The notes under the pieces are model-generated. The model ran no database searches, had not been told where the DNA came from, and worked only from the letters and a program-made list of their open reading frames with translations. The translations under genes were made by a program, and so were the position numbers. 64,000 bases of DNA from Rummeliibacillus suwonensis (lineage in GTDB: Bacteria > Bacillota > Bacilli > Bacillales_A > Planococcaceae). The DNA is taken from assembly GCF_007896435.1 (NCBI RefSeq), contig NZ_VCBL01000001.1, forward strand, positions 2,355,078 to 2,419,077. Reading direction: 5' to 3'. Numbering within the stretch: the stretch's first letter is position 1; the number at the start of each line of letters is the position of its first letter. This document shows, piece after piece, positions 1 through 9,409 of this stretch.

Positions 1-726
1 TATAGTGGTTCTTAACTCTGTTTGTTTCATCATATCATTTAAAATATAACGAACACCTCTTGCAGTAAGAGGTCCTCCTCGCATATTAACAAATAGTTTT
101 AGATGTTTTACATCTTTTACAAGTTTAGGACGTGACTCTGCTAGATAACGTTGCATTGCTTCTGCTGCAAAATGCCCAAATGGAACGTATCTCTCTTTTC
201 TGCCTTTTCCCATTACTCTCAAGATGCTCAATGAAAAATCAATATCCTTTAGTTCAATTGAAGTAAGTTCACTTACTCGAATGCCAGTTGCATATAGGAG
301 TTCTAAAAGAGCCATATTGCGCAATGACTTAGAATCTGTACCTTCATTGGAATCAAAGAGTTGAGTTAGTTCCTCTTCATAAAAAAAGTGGGGCAGCCTT
401 AATTCTTTTTTGGGATGATAAAGAGCTTGAAATGCTGTGTCATCCAAATCGTATTCTTTATTTAGAAATCTAAAAAAAGAACGAATGGAAGATATTTTTC
501 TTGAAATGGTCGTTCTTGCCTTTTTTTCTTCATACAATTTTGTTACAAAAAGTCTGGCATGTATGTATTCGACTTGTGCCAAATCTTCCACACCTTCTAC
601 TTGAAGAAATGTAAAAAATTCGAGTATATCTGTCCGATAGTCTCGAACTGTTAAAGGAGAAAAATTTCTTTCCAGTTGAATATAAGTAACAAACTGTTCA
701 AGTGCCTGCTCAAACTGAATGTCCAT
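1..726 (-). CDS. xerC: Tyrosine recombinase XerC (CodV), 3' part cut by window edge
   Basis: Site-specific tyrosine recombinase that resolves chromosome dimers at dif with XerD. The first 242 codons are present. The reading frame is open to base 1, so the C-terminus lies outside the window. The ATG at 726 follows a GAGGTG ribosome site. Residues 1-85 form the SAM-like core-binding domain. The catalytic domain follows, with the Arg motif ATGIRVSEL (Arg150) and the Lys motif GKGRKERYVP (Lys174). The HxLR box and the Tyr nucleophile must lie beyond the edge. Position next to trmFO and topA matches codV of B. subtilis, which supports XerC rather than XerD. Confidence 0.92.
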   Translation of the reverse strand, partial: MDIQFEQALEQFVTYIQLERNFSPLTVRDYRTDILEFFTFLQVEGVEDLAQVEYIHARLFVTKLYEEKKARTTISRKISSIRSFFRFLNKEYDLDDTAFQALYHPKKELRLPHFFYEEELTQLFDSNEGTDSKSLRNMALLELLYATGIRVSELTSIELKDIDFSLSILRVMGKGRKERYVPFGHFAAEAMQRYLAESRPKLVKDVKHLKLFVNMRGGPLTARGVRYILNDMMKQTELRTTI

Positions 727-1142
727 ATGAACACCTCATTTACTCACGTCCTCCTCCCTATTTTCTCACTGTCCATCAATTAAATAAAGTGAGAACGCTT
801 TCTACAACTTAGAATATGGCAATTTTCAGTAGATTTATGACATTTTTGTGTACAATCCCATAAACATCCCACTAATAGTATACCTAATTATGGAATTTTT
901 TATTCTAAATAATATAAAATGAAGCTTTAAATTAGTAGGGTTTTCTTCTTCCCCACTGAACTAGAGGAACTCAGGTTAAGAGCGCCACGTCCTGTGGCAA
1001 CACCTGAGCGACCAACCTCTTGTGGGTACGAACCAATCAGGCGCATGCGGCAATTAATTCCCTCACCTATCCTTTCTCGTTTCTCTATCTAAACCTTAAG
1101 GTGGGTTAACGCAGGATAAACTTTGCTTTGGAAAATAATTGT
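727..1142. other. Intergenic region xerC-trmFO
   Basis: About 415 bases with no credible gene. They hold the AT-rich xerC upstream region and one copy of the window's structured repeat (917-1120), followed by the trmFO terminator. Confidence 0.7.
917..1120 (+). repeat. Structured intergenic repeat, copy A (full length, decayed)
   Basis: Matches the copy at 60295-60508 along its length. It has the left end (TGAAGCTT..), the CTCAGGT/ACCTGAG-stemmed hairpin with loop GTCCT (970-1010), a second hairpin from GACCAAC, and a right end GTTAACGCAGGATAAA. The second hairpin and the CCCACCT/AGGTGGG arm carry unpaired changes, so this copy looks older than the others. It lies between xerC and trmFO. Confidence 0.85.
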
Positions 1143-1184
1143 CAAAAAAAAGCCCTTAAAAGTATAACAAACATTTAAGGACTT
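1143..1184 (-). terminator. Rho-independent terminator of trmFO
   Basis: Read on the minus strand, an 11-bp stem (AAGTCCTTAAA with TTTAAGGGCTT, one G-U pair) is followed by a run of eight T. It sits just after the trmFO stop codon. Confidence 0.8.
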
Positions 1185-1191
1185 TCGCAAA

Positions 1192-2508
1192 TTAAATTTT
1201 TGTAAAGGTTTTAAACTGATGCAGAGCATTTAATGCACGTTCTGCATATTTTTCCCCACGTTCTTGTTTTGATCTGATTTTTTCACCCAATGCAGGGAAC
1301 AAACCAAAGTTTACATTCATCGGTTGGAAATGTTTTGAATCTGCTTCTGTAATATAACGCGCCATACTTCCTAAAGCAGTGTCAGCTGGGAAAATACATA
1401 AATCCTGTTGCAACGCTAAATGCGCCGCATTCACACCTGCAATTAAGCCACTCCCTGCCGATTCTACATATCCTTCAACACCTGTCATTTGACCGGCGAA
1501 AAATACAGTTGGATTGCTTTTCAGTTGATACGTTGGCGCTAAAACCTTTGGAGAATTAATAAACGTATTCCGATGCATCACACCATATCGTACAATTTCA
1601 ACATTTTCTAAACCTGGGATCATACTAAATACTTCTTTTTGTGCTCCCCATTTTAAATGGGTTTGAAATCCTACGATATTGTAAAGTGTTCCAGCCGCAT
1701 CATCTTGGCGAAGTTGAACAACGGCAAATGGACGTTTACCTGTTCTAGGGTCTTCTAAGCCTACTGGTTTCATAGGACCAAATAGCATCGTTTTGGGACC
1801 TCTTTCAGCCATTACTTCGATCGGCATACATCCTTCAAAGTATTTTTCCTTTTCAAACTCGTTTAACGGTGCTTTTTCTGCTTCAACAAGAGCTTTCCTG
1901 AAAGCATAAAATTCCTCTTCTGTCATAGGACAGTTTAAGTAAGCGGCCTCGCCTTTATCATAACGAGATTTTAAATATACTTTTTCCATGTCAATACTGT
2001 CTTTTTCAATAATAGGTGCAGCGGCATCGTAAAAGTATAAATAGTCTTCACCAGTTAACTGTTGGATTTTATCCGCTAAAGCTTTTGAAGTTAGGGGACC
2101 TGTCGCAACTACCGTGATTCCTTCCCCTGGAATTTCCGTTACTTCTTCATTAATGATTTCTACAAGAGGATGATTTTTCACTTTTTCAGTAATATAACCT
2201 GAAAACTCATGACGGTCCACAGCTAGTGCTCCGCCAGCCGGTACAGAACAATGATCTGCCGCTTCCATAATAATAGAGTCTAATTGACGCATTTCTTCTT
2301 TAATGACGCCTACTGCGTTCGTCAAATTGTTTGCACGCAATGAATTACTACAAACAAGTTCAGCAAATTGATCAGTGTGGTGTGCAGGTGTTTGTTTCAC
2401 TGGGCGCATTTCATATAAACGAACTTGTACGCCTCTTTTAGCAATTTGCCAAGCAGCTTCACTACCTGCTAAACCAGCCCCGATTACATTTACAATTGGT
2501 GTTGTCAT
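1192..2508 (-). CDS. trmFO: TrmFO, folate/FAD-dependent tRNA (uracil-54-C5) methyltransferase
   Basis: Makes ribothymidine at position 54 of the tRNA T-loop, using methylenetetrahydrofolate and reduced FAD (formerly Gid). The 438-residue length is normal for the family. The N-terminus has the dinucleotide-binding fold [19 protein letters not shown], and the family signature CSNSLRANN follows near residue 53. A C-terminal [16 protein letters not shown] block closes the FAD site. The gene is downstream of topA with a 29-base gap and ends in its own terminator, so topA-trmFO are probably co-transcribed. The neighbours topA and xerC match B. subtilis. Confidence 0.97.
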   Translation of the reverse strand: MTTPIVNVIGAGLAGSEAAWQIAKRGVQVRLYEMRPVKQTPAHHTDQFAELVCSNSLRANNLTNAVGVIKEEMRQLDSIIMEAADHCSVPAGGALAVDRHEFSGYITEKVKNHPLVEIINEEVTEIPGEGITVVATGPLTSKALADKIQQLTGEDYLYFYDAAAPIIEKDSIDMEKVYLKSRYDKGEAAYLNCPMTEEEFYAFRKALVEAEKAPLNEFEKEKYFEGCMPIEVMAERGPKTMLFGPMKPVGLEDPRTGKRPFAVVQLRQDDAAGTLYNIVGFQTHLKWGAQKEVFSMIPGLENVEIVRYGVMHRNTFINSPKVLAPTYQLKSNPTVFFAGQMTGVEGYVESAGSGLIAGVNAAHLALQQDLCIFPADTALGSMARYITEADSKHFQPMNVNFGLFPALGEKIRSKQERGEKYAERALNALHQFKTFTKI

Positions 2509-2537
2509 TCTTTTGTTACCTGCTTTCTAAAAATACA

Positions 2538-4613
2538 TCATTGTGTAGGTTCTTCTTTATAGTCGCAACTTGTGCATTGAACTTGAATTCCCTTTTTAAT
2601 TTTCTTTTCTACCAATAGTCCATTACATTTTGGACATGGGCGGTTGATCGGTTTATCCCATGATACGAAATCACATTCTGGATAACGATTGCATCCGTAA
2701 AAAATTCGTTTTGTCTTACTTTTTCTTTCGACAATTTCTCCTTCTTTACATTTTGGACATTTAACGCCGATTTGCTTCATAATTGCCTTTGTATTACGAC
2801 ATTCTGGGAAATTACTACAAGCCATAAATTTTCCGTAACGCCCCAATTTAAAGACCATAGGCGCCCCGCATACTTCACAATCTTCACCTGCAGGTTCATC
2901 TTTAATCTCTACTTTTTCCATTGCAATTTCTGCATGTTTCACGTCTTTCTCGAATTTCTGATAGAAATTATCAATAATTTGAACCCATTTAGTATTTCCA
3001 TCTTCAATACTATCTAAGTCTTTCTCCATTTGAGCTGTAAATTCAATATCAATAATTCCTGGGAAAAATTCAAGCACTAGCGAATGGACAATTTCACCTA
3101 GTTCCGTTGGAATAAACCGTTTTGCTTCTAACGAAACATAGCCACGTTTCTGAATAGTATCTAACGTAGGTGCATAGGTGGATGGACGTCCAATTCCAAG
3201 TTCCTCCAGTGTTTTAACTAGGCGTGCTTCAGAGAAACGTGGAGGTGGTTGAGTGAAATGCTGTTTAGGTTCGATTTTTAAGCTTTTCACATGATCCCCT
3301 TTTTGCAATGGGGGTAAGATTTTATCTTTTTCCTCTTTTTGATCATCTGAACCTTCGATATACAGTTTCATAAAACCAGGAAATTTAACGTTTGAGCCTG
3401 AGGCACGAAATACAATCTCCCCATTTTGTAAATCAGCAGTCACCGTATCTAATATAGCTGGAGCCATTTGGCTTGCAACAAATCGATCCCAAATCAAACG
3501 ATATAAACGTAATTGATCTCTTGATAATACCGTTTTCAATTGATCAGGGTGACGTAATGTACTGGTTGGGCGAATGGCTTCATGAGCATCTTGAGCATTT
3601 TCCGATTTTTTTGCTTGTTGTGTGATTAAAGTCGTGTACTCTTTACCATAGTTTTGTTCAATATAGTCATGAGCTTCTTTTTTAGCTGTTTCAGAAATAC
3701 GTGTCGAATCTGTACGCATATAAGTGATTAAACCTACTGTACCTTCTTTACCAATATCAATACCTTCATACAACTGTTGTGCAAGCATCATTGTTTTTCG
3801 TGCACGGAAATTCAATTTTCTTGCTGCTTCTTGTTGTAAGGAAGAAGTGGTAAACGCTGGTGATGCATTTCTTTTGCGTTCTCTTTTGACAACCTTAATG
3901 ACTTCAAAATCTTCACCTTTTATTTGATCAAGAATTTGTTTCACCTGTTGTTCATCTGACAATTTAAGTTTTTCTTTTGTATTCCCATAAAATAGTGCAT
4001 CAAATGTTTGTTTTTCTTTTTGGAAGCTACCATCGATAGTCCAATATTCTTCCGGTTGGAAATTTTTAATCTCGTTTTCTCGATCAATGATCAAGCGCAG
4101 TGCAACCGATTGAACCCGGCCTGCTGATAAACCTTTTTTGACTTTCTTCCATAATAAAGGACTAATGTTATAGCCAACAAGACGGTCTAAAATTCTTCTA
4201 GCTTGTTGTGCATCTACTAAGTCCATATCAATTGGACGTGGATGCTTAAATGACTCTTTTATCGCATCCTTCGTAATCTCATTAAATACTACTCGGCAAT
4301 CTGATTTACTATCGATATTTAGAGCAGTCGCTAAGTGCCAAGCTATTGCTTCCCCTTCGCGGTCTGGATCGGCTGCGAGATAGACTTTTTTTGCTCTCTT
4401 GGCTGCCGATTTTAAATCTTGTAATACAGGTCCTTTCCCACGAATCGTTATATATCTTGGTTCGTAATTATTTTCTGTATCAATTCCCATTTGACTTCTT
4501 GGCAAATCACGAACATGTCCAATAGAAGCCTTTACTTTATATTTTTTTCCTAAGTATCGCTCGATTGTTTTTGCTTTTGCGGGCGATTCCACTATAACTA
4601 AATAATCTGACAT
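2538..4613 (-). CDS. topA: DNA topoisomerase I (type IA)
   Basis: Relaxes negative supercoils by single-strand passage. The 691 residues have an N-terminal Toprim domain ([18 protein letters not shown] at 5-22, acidic DPDREGEA at 82-89) and the active-site tyrosine Tyr298 in [12 protein letters not shown]. Three C-terminal tetracysteine zinc ribbons follow (CEVC..CSNFPEC, CPKC..CNRYPEC, CPKC..CTSC). The start is preceded by a strong GGGGG ribosome site 7 bases upstream. It lies between dprA and trmFO as in B. subtilis. Nothing is odd about it. Confidence 0.98.
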   Translation of the reverse strand: MSDYLVIVESPAKAKTIERYLGKKYKVKASIGHVRDLPRSQMGIDTENNYEPRYITIRGKGPVLQDLKSAAKRAKKVYLAADPDREGEAIAWHLATALNIDSKSDCRVVFNEITKDAIKESFKHPRPIDMDLVDAQQARRILDRLVGYNISPLLWKKVKKGLSAGRVQSVALRLIIDRENEIKNFQPEEYWTIDGSFQKEKQTFDALFYGNTKEKLKLSDEQQVKQILDQIKGEDFEVIKVVKRERKRNASPAFTTSSLQQEAARKLNFRARKTMMLAQQLYEGIDIGKEGTVGLITYMRTDSTRISETAKKEAHDYIEQNYGKEYTTLITQQAKKSENAQDAHEAIRPTSTLRHPDQLKTVLSRDQLRLYRLIWDRFVASQMAPAILDTVTADLQNGEIVFRASGSNVKFPGFMKLYIEGSDDQKEEKDKILPPLQKGDHVKSLKIEPKQHFTQPPPRFSEARLVKTLEELGIGRPSTYAPTLDTIQKRGYVSLEAKRFIPTELGEIVHSLVLEFFPGIIDIEFTAQMEKDLDSIEDGNTKWVQIIDNFYQKFEKDVKHAEIAMEKVEIKDEPAGEDCEVCGAPMVFKLGRYGKFMACSNFPECRNTKAIMKQIGVKCPKCKEGEIVERKSKTKRIFYGCNRYPECDFVSWDKPINRPCPKCNGLLVEKKIKKGIQVQCTSCDYKEEPTQ

Positions 4614-4705
4614 TAAAGTTCCCCCTATAGAGGTGATGTTTCAATTTCAAAAGAATTACCTGTTGCAAAATGTATACCACAAATCCAAAATTTGCAACCT
4701 TTTTT

Positions 4706-5602
4706 TCATTTAGAAAATAAAAATCCTTCTATTTCTTCTATTATTTGATAACCGTTCCATACTGGTGTTGCACCTTCTGCTAACAATTTGTGTGGTCCTT
4801 TAGAAAGTGTTTTTGTAATATCACCAGGCACAGCGAAAATAGGTTTACCATTTTCTAAGCCATGATCAATTGTACTGAATGTACCACTTTTTTCTGCTGC
4901 TTCTGTGACAAGTATGCCTTCTGAAATACCACTAATAATCCGATTGCGCATCGGAAAATACCATTTTTGCGGTTTTACATATGGTGGATACTCACTAATA
5001 AGCAAATGTTCTTTCGCTATTATTTCAGCCAGCTTTCGATTCTCCCGTGGATAAAGGTGAAAGAAACCATGACCTAACACTGCTATCGTCTGTCCAGCAA
5101 AGCGTAATGCTGCTTCATGAGCCATACGATCAGCGCCTTTTGCTAATCCACTTACAATGACATAATCTCTGTCTACTAATGGCGGCACAATATAATTTAA
5201 TACAGCTTCAGAATAACTTGTAGCTTGCCTTGATCCAACTATAGCAATTCTACGCCAATTCTTCAAAATATCAACTAATCCTTTTGTATAAAGTACAACT
5301 GGTGGGTCATATAATGCAAGTAATTTGTTAGGATACATTGGGTGGTGAAAAGGGATGGGGAAGATATTATGTTCTTCATACGCCTGTTTTAAAGGGGATA
5401 TGAGCGTATGGACATAATTTTCTTGTAAATATTTAGCTTTTTCGACGGATAAATTCAAATATTTTGCAATATCTTGAGGAGACATTCGTTCTAATTTTTG
5501 CAATTTCGGATCTACTTTAAGTAATGATTGTAGCCTGTTAAGGGGAACAGGAAATACATAATGTAGTGCAAGTAATCTTTCTGAAAAATTCACATCGAAC
5601 AT
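4706..5602 (-). CDS. dprA: DNA-processing protein DprA (Smf)
   Basis: Binds incoming single-stranded DNA during natural transformation and loads RecA. The 298-residue protein has a short N-terminal helical region (residues 1-75), then the Rossmann-like DprA fold. That fold includes IAIVGSRQATSYSEA near residue 118, VSGLAKGADRMAHEAAL, GHGFFHLYPREN and the late SGTFSTIDHGLENGKPIFAVPG block. No extra C-terminal winged helix is present, as in B. subtilis DprA. A 92-base gap separates it from topA. The gene alone does not show that the strain is competent. Confidence 0.95.
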   Translation of the reverse strand: MFDVNFSERLLALHYVFPVPLNRLQSLLKVDPKLQKLERMSPQDIAKYLNLSVEKAKYLQENYVHTLISPLKQAYEEHNIFPIPFHHPMYPNKLLALYDPPVVLYTKGLVDILKNWRRIAIVGSRQATSYSEAVLNYIVPPLVDRDYVIVSGLAKGADRMAHEAALRFAGQTIAVLGHGFFHLYPRENRKLAEIIAKEHLLISEYPPYVKPQKWYFPMRNRIISGISEGILVTEAAEKSGTFSTIDHGLENGKPIFAVPGDITKTLSKGPHKLLAEGATPVWNGYQIIEEIEGFLFSK

Positions 5603-6181
5603 AGCTTCCCTCCATTTTTAATTTATAAAAAGCCCCATTAATTGTTGATTTTTTAACGTAACTACTAGAATAAATAGTGGCAAATTTTATGAGAAAATAA
5701 GCTGTCGAACCAAACTCCTCTGATGAAGTTTTTAGAATAGCCACCCAGGAATATGTTTTCTGCAATGAAACTTGCAAAGCGATGCAGGAAGCAAGCGCAG
5801 CGAACGACAAGACACATTGGCTCATTTGCAGAGGGCGCCTGCCTATAGCGCATATAAGTTCAAAAGCTTATACAAATACGCTAAAATAGGTATTTGGATT
5901 CATTACAAAAAAGCAGAGCTTCATCAAACTGTTAAAAAGCTCCATAAAAATCTTTTGGATATCCTATAGGGTAAAAATCCGCTATATTTTTCGTAGACAA
6001 GGAACAACCGCATCGCTTGCTTATCTCTTACTGGGTTTCACTTTCTTACTTTTTGAGTCACAGAAAAGTCCTTTTTCTTCTAAAAAACAATAAAATTATC
6101 TTTCCAATCATCCATTGATATCCAACGTTTTTAATAGTCTTTTGCTTTTTCCTAGTCCACGCGGATCTTTACCTGCCTATC
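5603..6181. other. Gene-poor gap between dprA and sucD
   Basis: About 580 bases. Short open frames here have no ribosome sites and no recognisable protein motifs. A more GC-rich patch at about 5768-5850 (GCAGGAAGCAAGCGCAGCG..) differs from the AT-rich surroundings and may be a decayed intergenic repeat. I could not find a second clear copy in this window. Confidence 0.5.
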
Positions 6182-6226
6182 AAAAAATTAGCATGATAGG
6201 ATTTTACTCCTAACATACTATTTTTT
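6182..6226 (-). terminator. Bidirectional terminator-like hairpin after sucD
   Basis: AAAAATTAGCATGATAGGA pairs imperfectly with TCCTAACATACTATTTTTT across a 6-base loop, with A/T runs on both sides. Either strand therefore ends in a T run. On the minus strand it sits 24 bases after the sucD stop. It closely resembles the hairpin at 27462-27534. Confidence 0.7.
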
Positions 6227-6249
6227 CCTTTTAAGATAGCCCTTACATT

Positions 6250-7152
6250 TTAATGGGTTTTACATTTTTCGTATAAGCCTTTTTCTTTAATGACGCGAAT
6301 AAATGTTTCTCCAATAACAGCTGGTGTTGGAGCTACTTCGATCCCACATTCATTTAACTTTTCGATCTTTTCTTTAGCCGTACCTTTACCACCAGAAATG
6401 ATCGCTCCCGCATGCCCCATACGTTTTCCAGGAGGTGCAGTTTGACCGCCTATAAAGCCAACGACAGGTTTTGTCATATTTGCTTTAATCCATTCTGCTG
6501 CTTCTTCTTCGGCTGTTCCACCGATTTCTCCAATCATAATAACACCATATGTTTCTGAATCAGCTTCAAATTCTTTTAATACGTCTATGAAATTTGTACC
6601 ATTCACAGGGTCTCCACCAATACCGACTGCTGTTGTTTGACCAAGACCTGCTACTGTTAATTGATAGACTGCTTCATAAGTTAACGTACCAGAACGTGAA
6701 ACAACGCCTACATGTCCTTTCTTATGAATATATCCTGGCATAATGCCGATTTTACATTCATCTGCTGTCACAACACCTGGGCAGTTTGGGCCTATTAAAC
6801 GTGTTTTCTTGCCTTCCATATAGCGTTTAACTTTGACCATATCCAATACTGGAATATGCTCAGTAATACAGACAACCAAATCTAATTCCGCATCAACTGC
6901 TTCAAGAATCGCATCTGCTGCAAATGGAGCAGGAACATAAATAACAGATACATTCGCTCCTGTCTGTTCGACTGCATCAATAACCGTGTTAAATACAGGT
7001 ACGCCTTCTACAAAAGTACCACCTTTACCAGGTGTCACACCTGCTACTATTTTAGTACCATAATCTAACATCTGCTTTGTATGGAAAAACGCTGTCGAAC
7101 CTGTAATGCCCTGTACTAATACTTTTGTATCTTTGTTGATATAAATACTCAC
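6250..7152 (-). CDS. sucD: Succinyl-CoA synthetase alpha subunit
   Basis: Interconverts succinyl-CoA and succinate with ADP/ATP (or GDP/GTP) in the TCA cycle, as a heteromer with SucC. The 300-residue length is typical. It has the CoA-binding Rossmann start ([16 protein letters not shown] at 13-28), the [10 protein letters not shown] phosphate loop near 151 and the phosphohistidine His247 in [14 protein letters not shown]. It is 16 bases downstream of sucC and followed by a terminator, so sucCD is a two-gene unit. The product of the nearby methylcitrate cycle (succinate) is a substrate of this enzyme. Confidence 0.98.
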   Translation of the reverse strand: MSIYINKDTKVLVQGITGSTAFFHTKQMLDYGTKIVAGVTPGKGGTFVEGVPVFNTVIDAVEQTGANVSVIYVPAPFAADAILEAVDAELDLVVCITEHIPVLDMVKVKRYMEGKKTRLIGPNCPGVVTADECKIGIMPGYIHKKGHVGVVSRSGTLTYEAVYQLTVAGLGQTTAVGIGGDPVNGTNFIDVLKEFEADSETYGVIMIGEIGGTAEEEAAEWIKANMTKPVVGFIGGQTAPPGKRMGHAGAIISGGKGTAKEKIEKLNECGIEVAPTPAVIGETFIRVIKEKGLYEKCKTH

Positions 7153-7168
7153 CCTTTTTCCACCTTTC

Positions 7169-8329
7169 TTAACCTACAAGTTCTACAATTTTTTGAGCAC
7201 CATCACCTAAAGAATCTGCAGCAACAATATTCAAGCCTGATTCTTTCAGTAATTTTTTACCTAGGTTCACATTCGTTCCTTCAAGGCGAACTACTAATGG
7301 TACACTTAATCCAACCTCTTTTGCAGCTACGATTACTCCTTCTGCAATTACGTCACATTTCATAATACCGCCAAAAATATTCACTAAAATTCCTTTAACA
7401 TTAGAGTCAGATAAAATAATTTTAAATGCTTCTGTTACTTTTTCAGCAGTTGCGCTACCGCCAACGTCTAGGAAGTTTGCTGGATGTCCACCATAATATC
7501 CAATTATATCCATTGTAGACATTGCCAAGCCGGCACCATTCACCATACAGCCGATATTACCGTTTAAAGTAACATAATTTAAATCATATTTTGAAGCTTC
7601 GATTTCTTTTGGATCTTCTTCATCAAAATCTCGCAATTCAACGATATCTTTATGTCTATATAATGCATTACTATCAAAATTAAATTTTGCGTCTAATGCC
7701 TGCACTTCGTTTTCCCCTGTTATGGCTAGAGGATTAATTTCTAAGATGGAAGCATCTTTTTCTACAAATGCGTTATACACGCCTAACATTAGCTTCGCCG
7801 TTTTATTAATCAAATGATTTGGAATATTCATATTAAACGCAAGGCGTCTTGCTTGGAATTCAGTAAGACCAACAACTGGATCAACGATTTCTTTAAAAAT
7901 TTTCTCTGGAGTTGTTGCCGCTACCTCTTCTATATCCATGCCGCCTTCTTCTGAGCCCATGACAGTCACTCTTGAAGTGGCCCTATCTACTAAAAAGCTT
8001 AAATAATATTCTTTTTTGATATCCGAGCCAGCCTCTATGTATAGACGCTTAACTTTTTTCCCTTCCGGACCTGTTTGATGTGTAACAAGTATTTTTCCTA
8101 ATAATTCTTTAGCATAAGAACGAACTTCTTCTAAATTTTTAGCGATCTTCACTCCGCCCGCTTTACCACGTCCACCTGCATGGATTTGTGCCTTCACTAC
8201 TGTAACCTTTGAATCTAATTCCTTGGCTACTTTTACTGCCTCTTCTGGTGAAAAAGCAACTCGGCCAGCAGGAACCGCTACCCCATATTGACGAAGTATT
8301 TCTTTGCCTTGATATTCGTGGATGTTCAC
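7169..8329 (-). CDS. sucC: Succinyl-CoA synthetase beta subunit
   Basis: ATP-grasp subunit that binds nucleotide and succinate. I place the start at a GTG (8329), 7 bases after GGGAGG. It gives [17 protein letters not shown], as in relatives, and 386 residues. An ATG 27 bases upstream is in frame but would put the ribosome site inside the gene. The ATP-grasp region contains [16 protein letters not shown] near 45-60 and LEINPLAI near 196. The C-terminal CoA-ligase part has [14 protein letters not shown] and [13 protein letters not shown]. It heads the sucCD operon. Confidence 0.97.
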   Translation of the reverse strand: MNIHEYQGKEILRQYGVAVPAGRVAFSPEEAVKVAKELDSKVTVVKAQIHAGGRGKAGGVKIAKNLEEVRSYAKELLGKILVTHQTGPEGKKVKRLYIEAGSDIKKEYYLSFLVDRATSRVTVMGSEEGGMDIEEVAATTPEKIFKEIVDPVVGLTEFQARRLAFNMNIPNHLINKTAKLMLGVYNAFVEKDASILEINPLAITGENEVQALDAKFNFDSNALYRHKDIVELRDFDEEDPKEIEASKYDLNYVTLNGNIGCMVNGAGLAMSTMDIIGYYGGHPANFLDVGGSATAEKVTEAFKIILSDSNVKGILVNIFGGIMKCDVIAEGVIVAAKEVGLSVPLVVRLEGTNVNLGKKLLKESGLNIVAADSLGDGAQKIVELVG

Positions 8330-8762
8330 ACATTTTCCTCCCATCTTAAATTTCATAATATTATGAAATACATGTATATTGTATATAAATCATAGATTTA
8401 TGTCCATAGTCTGCCTTATGACATTTTTTCATTAAAAAATAACATATTATACTTAAATTAAATAACTCAACTTTTCTAAAAATTTTAATTAGCTAGTTTT
8501 TTAACAAAATATGTAGTTGATGGTGAATTCCATTTCTCTATCAAAGACAAGCAATAGAACCGTTTTAGACAATACGTTGAACCCAAAAACATTGTCACAG
8601 AATTCGCCTAAAGAGGATATCTTGTATCTTTTATTTATATTTCTTTTTTAAGCATACTAGCAGAATTTTTTAACTTCAAAATTTTTAGACTTTTTATCAT
8701 TTTGTACTCTCTTTTGCTATTGTAAATGTTAAAAATAGAATACTAGGGTGATTTTTTATAGA

Positions 8763-8914
8763 TATGAGTTGTTACTTTATCCTTATATATGTAAGAACTC
8801 GCTACCAAATAACTTGGAATTTTACCTGGTTGTCTTTGTTCTACATGGATATACTTCATGCAAAGCTCTTTACATAGCTTTGCATGAAGTATGGAAGGAT
8901 AAAAGTAACACCCA
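8763..8914. repeat. Nested inverted repeat with a perfect 16-bp inner hairpin
   Basis: The inner arms TACTTCATGCAAAGCT (8852-8867) and AGCTTTGCATGAAGTA (8876-8891) pair perfectly around an 8-base loop. Outer arms GTTACTTTATCCTT (8771-8784) and AAGGATAAAAGTAAC (8895-8909) pair with one bulged base, and pairing weakly extends outward. The left spacer (8785-8851) has no partner. It could be a terminator-like structure or a MITE remnant. No long T run follows on either strand. Confidence 0.75.
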
Positions 8915-8992
8915 TAGCTGACCTTGTTGATGTTTACCTTTGATGATCATTCCTTATAGAAGAAGCAGTCTTTTTAAGGATCATTCATTTTC

Positions 8993-9119
8993 TGGGAAGT
9001 CACTGAAAAACGAGAATATCGTCATTTTTGTTAATAAAAATCCATCTATTCTTTCATTTTATAAACCAAAAACCGATTTTATCACGTTGGGGGGGTGAAT
9101 TCATTTTTCAGTGGCTCCC
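8993..9119. mobile_element. MITE-like element with terminal inverted repeats
   Basis: The left end GGGAAGTCACTGAAAAACGA (8993-9012) and the inverted right end TCATTTTTCAGTGGCTCCC (9101-9119) match at most positions. They enclose about 90 bases with no gene. Ends of the form GGGAGnCACTGAAAAA are typical of transposase-recognised termini in Bacillales, and I recall IS1182-type elements with similar ends. No transposase is in the window. Confidence 0.55.
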
Positions 9120-9409
9120 ATTTCTGTTGCGTGAGGACGTCTGGCATTTGTATGGATCTTTAGCTGCTCTCTAATAAGTTTTTCGTAATTTAATTGAAGA
9201 AAGATAAAGGTCTTTTAGATTGTCCCTGCAAGCCTTTATAACCCTTAAATTTAAAAGTATGCAACATACTCAATAAGTATGTTTTTTATATGTTTAAAGT
9301 GAACTTTTTTTGTATAATTAACGCTATTACTTTATGTTTATTCATTCGAGTTGGGGAGCTCAATGTTTTGTATAAAATAATAGGTTATATTAAAAAGAAT
9401 TGCTTATGA

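Larger units (their letters stand above)
8357..9409. other. Long AT-rich gap between sucC and pyc
   Basis: About 1.05 kb without a credible gene on either strand. It contains the sucC promoter region near 8360-8420 (AT-rich, not resolved), a nested inverted repeat at 8763-8914 and a MITE-like element at 8993-9119. A small AACATACT/AGTATGTT hairpin near 9268-9290 is followed by T residues on the plus strand. The T run is on the wrong strand to be a clear pyc terminator. Confidence 0.6.

Noticed and set aside
4620-4700. GTTGCAAAAT/ATTTGCAAC inverted repeat between topA and dprA
   Set aside because: The T run is on the plus strand only, so it does not terminate dprA; no other role could be argued.
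5538-5853. Minus-strand frames upstream of dprA
   Set aside because: No ribosome sites, no family motif, and one overlaps the dprA start; better seen as non-coding repeat debris.
9264-9290. Hairpin AACATACT/AGTATGTT as pyc terminator
   Set aside because: The T run follows on the plus strand, opposite to pyc transcription, and no plus-strand gene precedes it.
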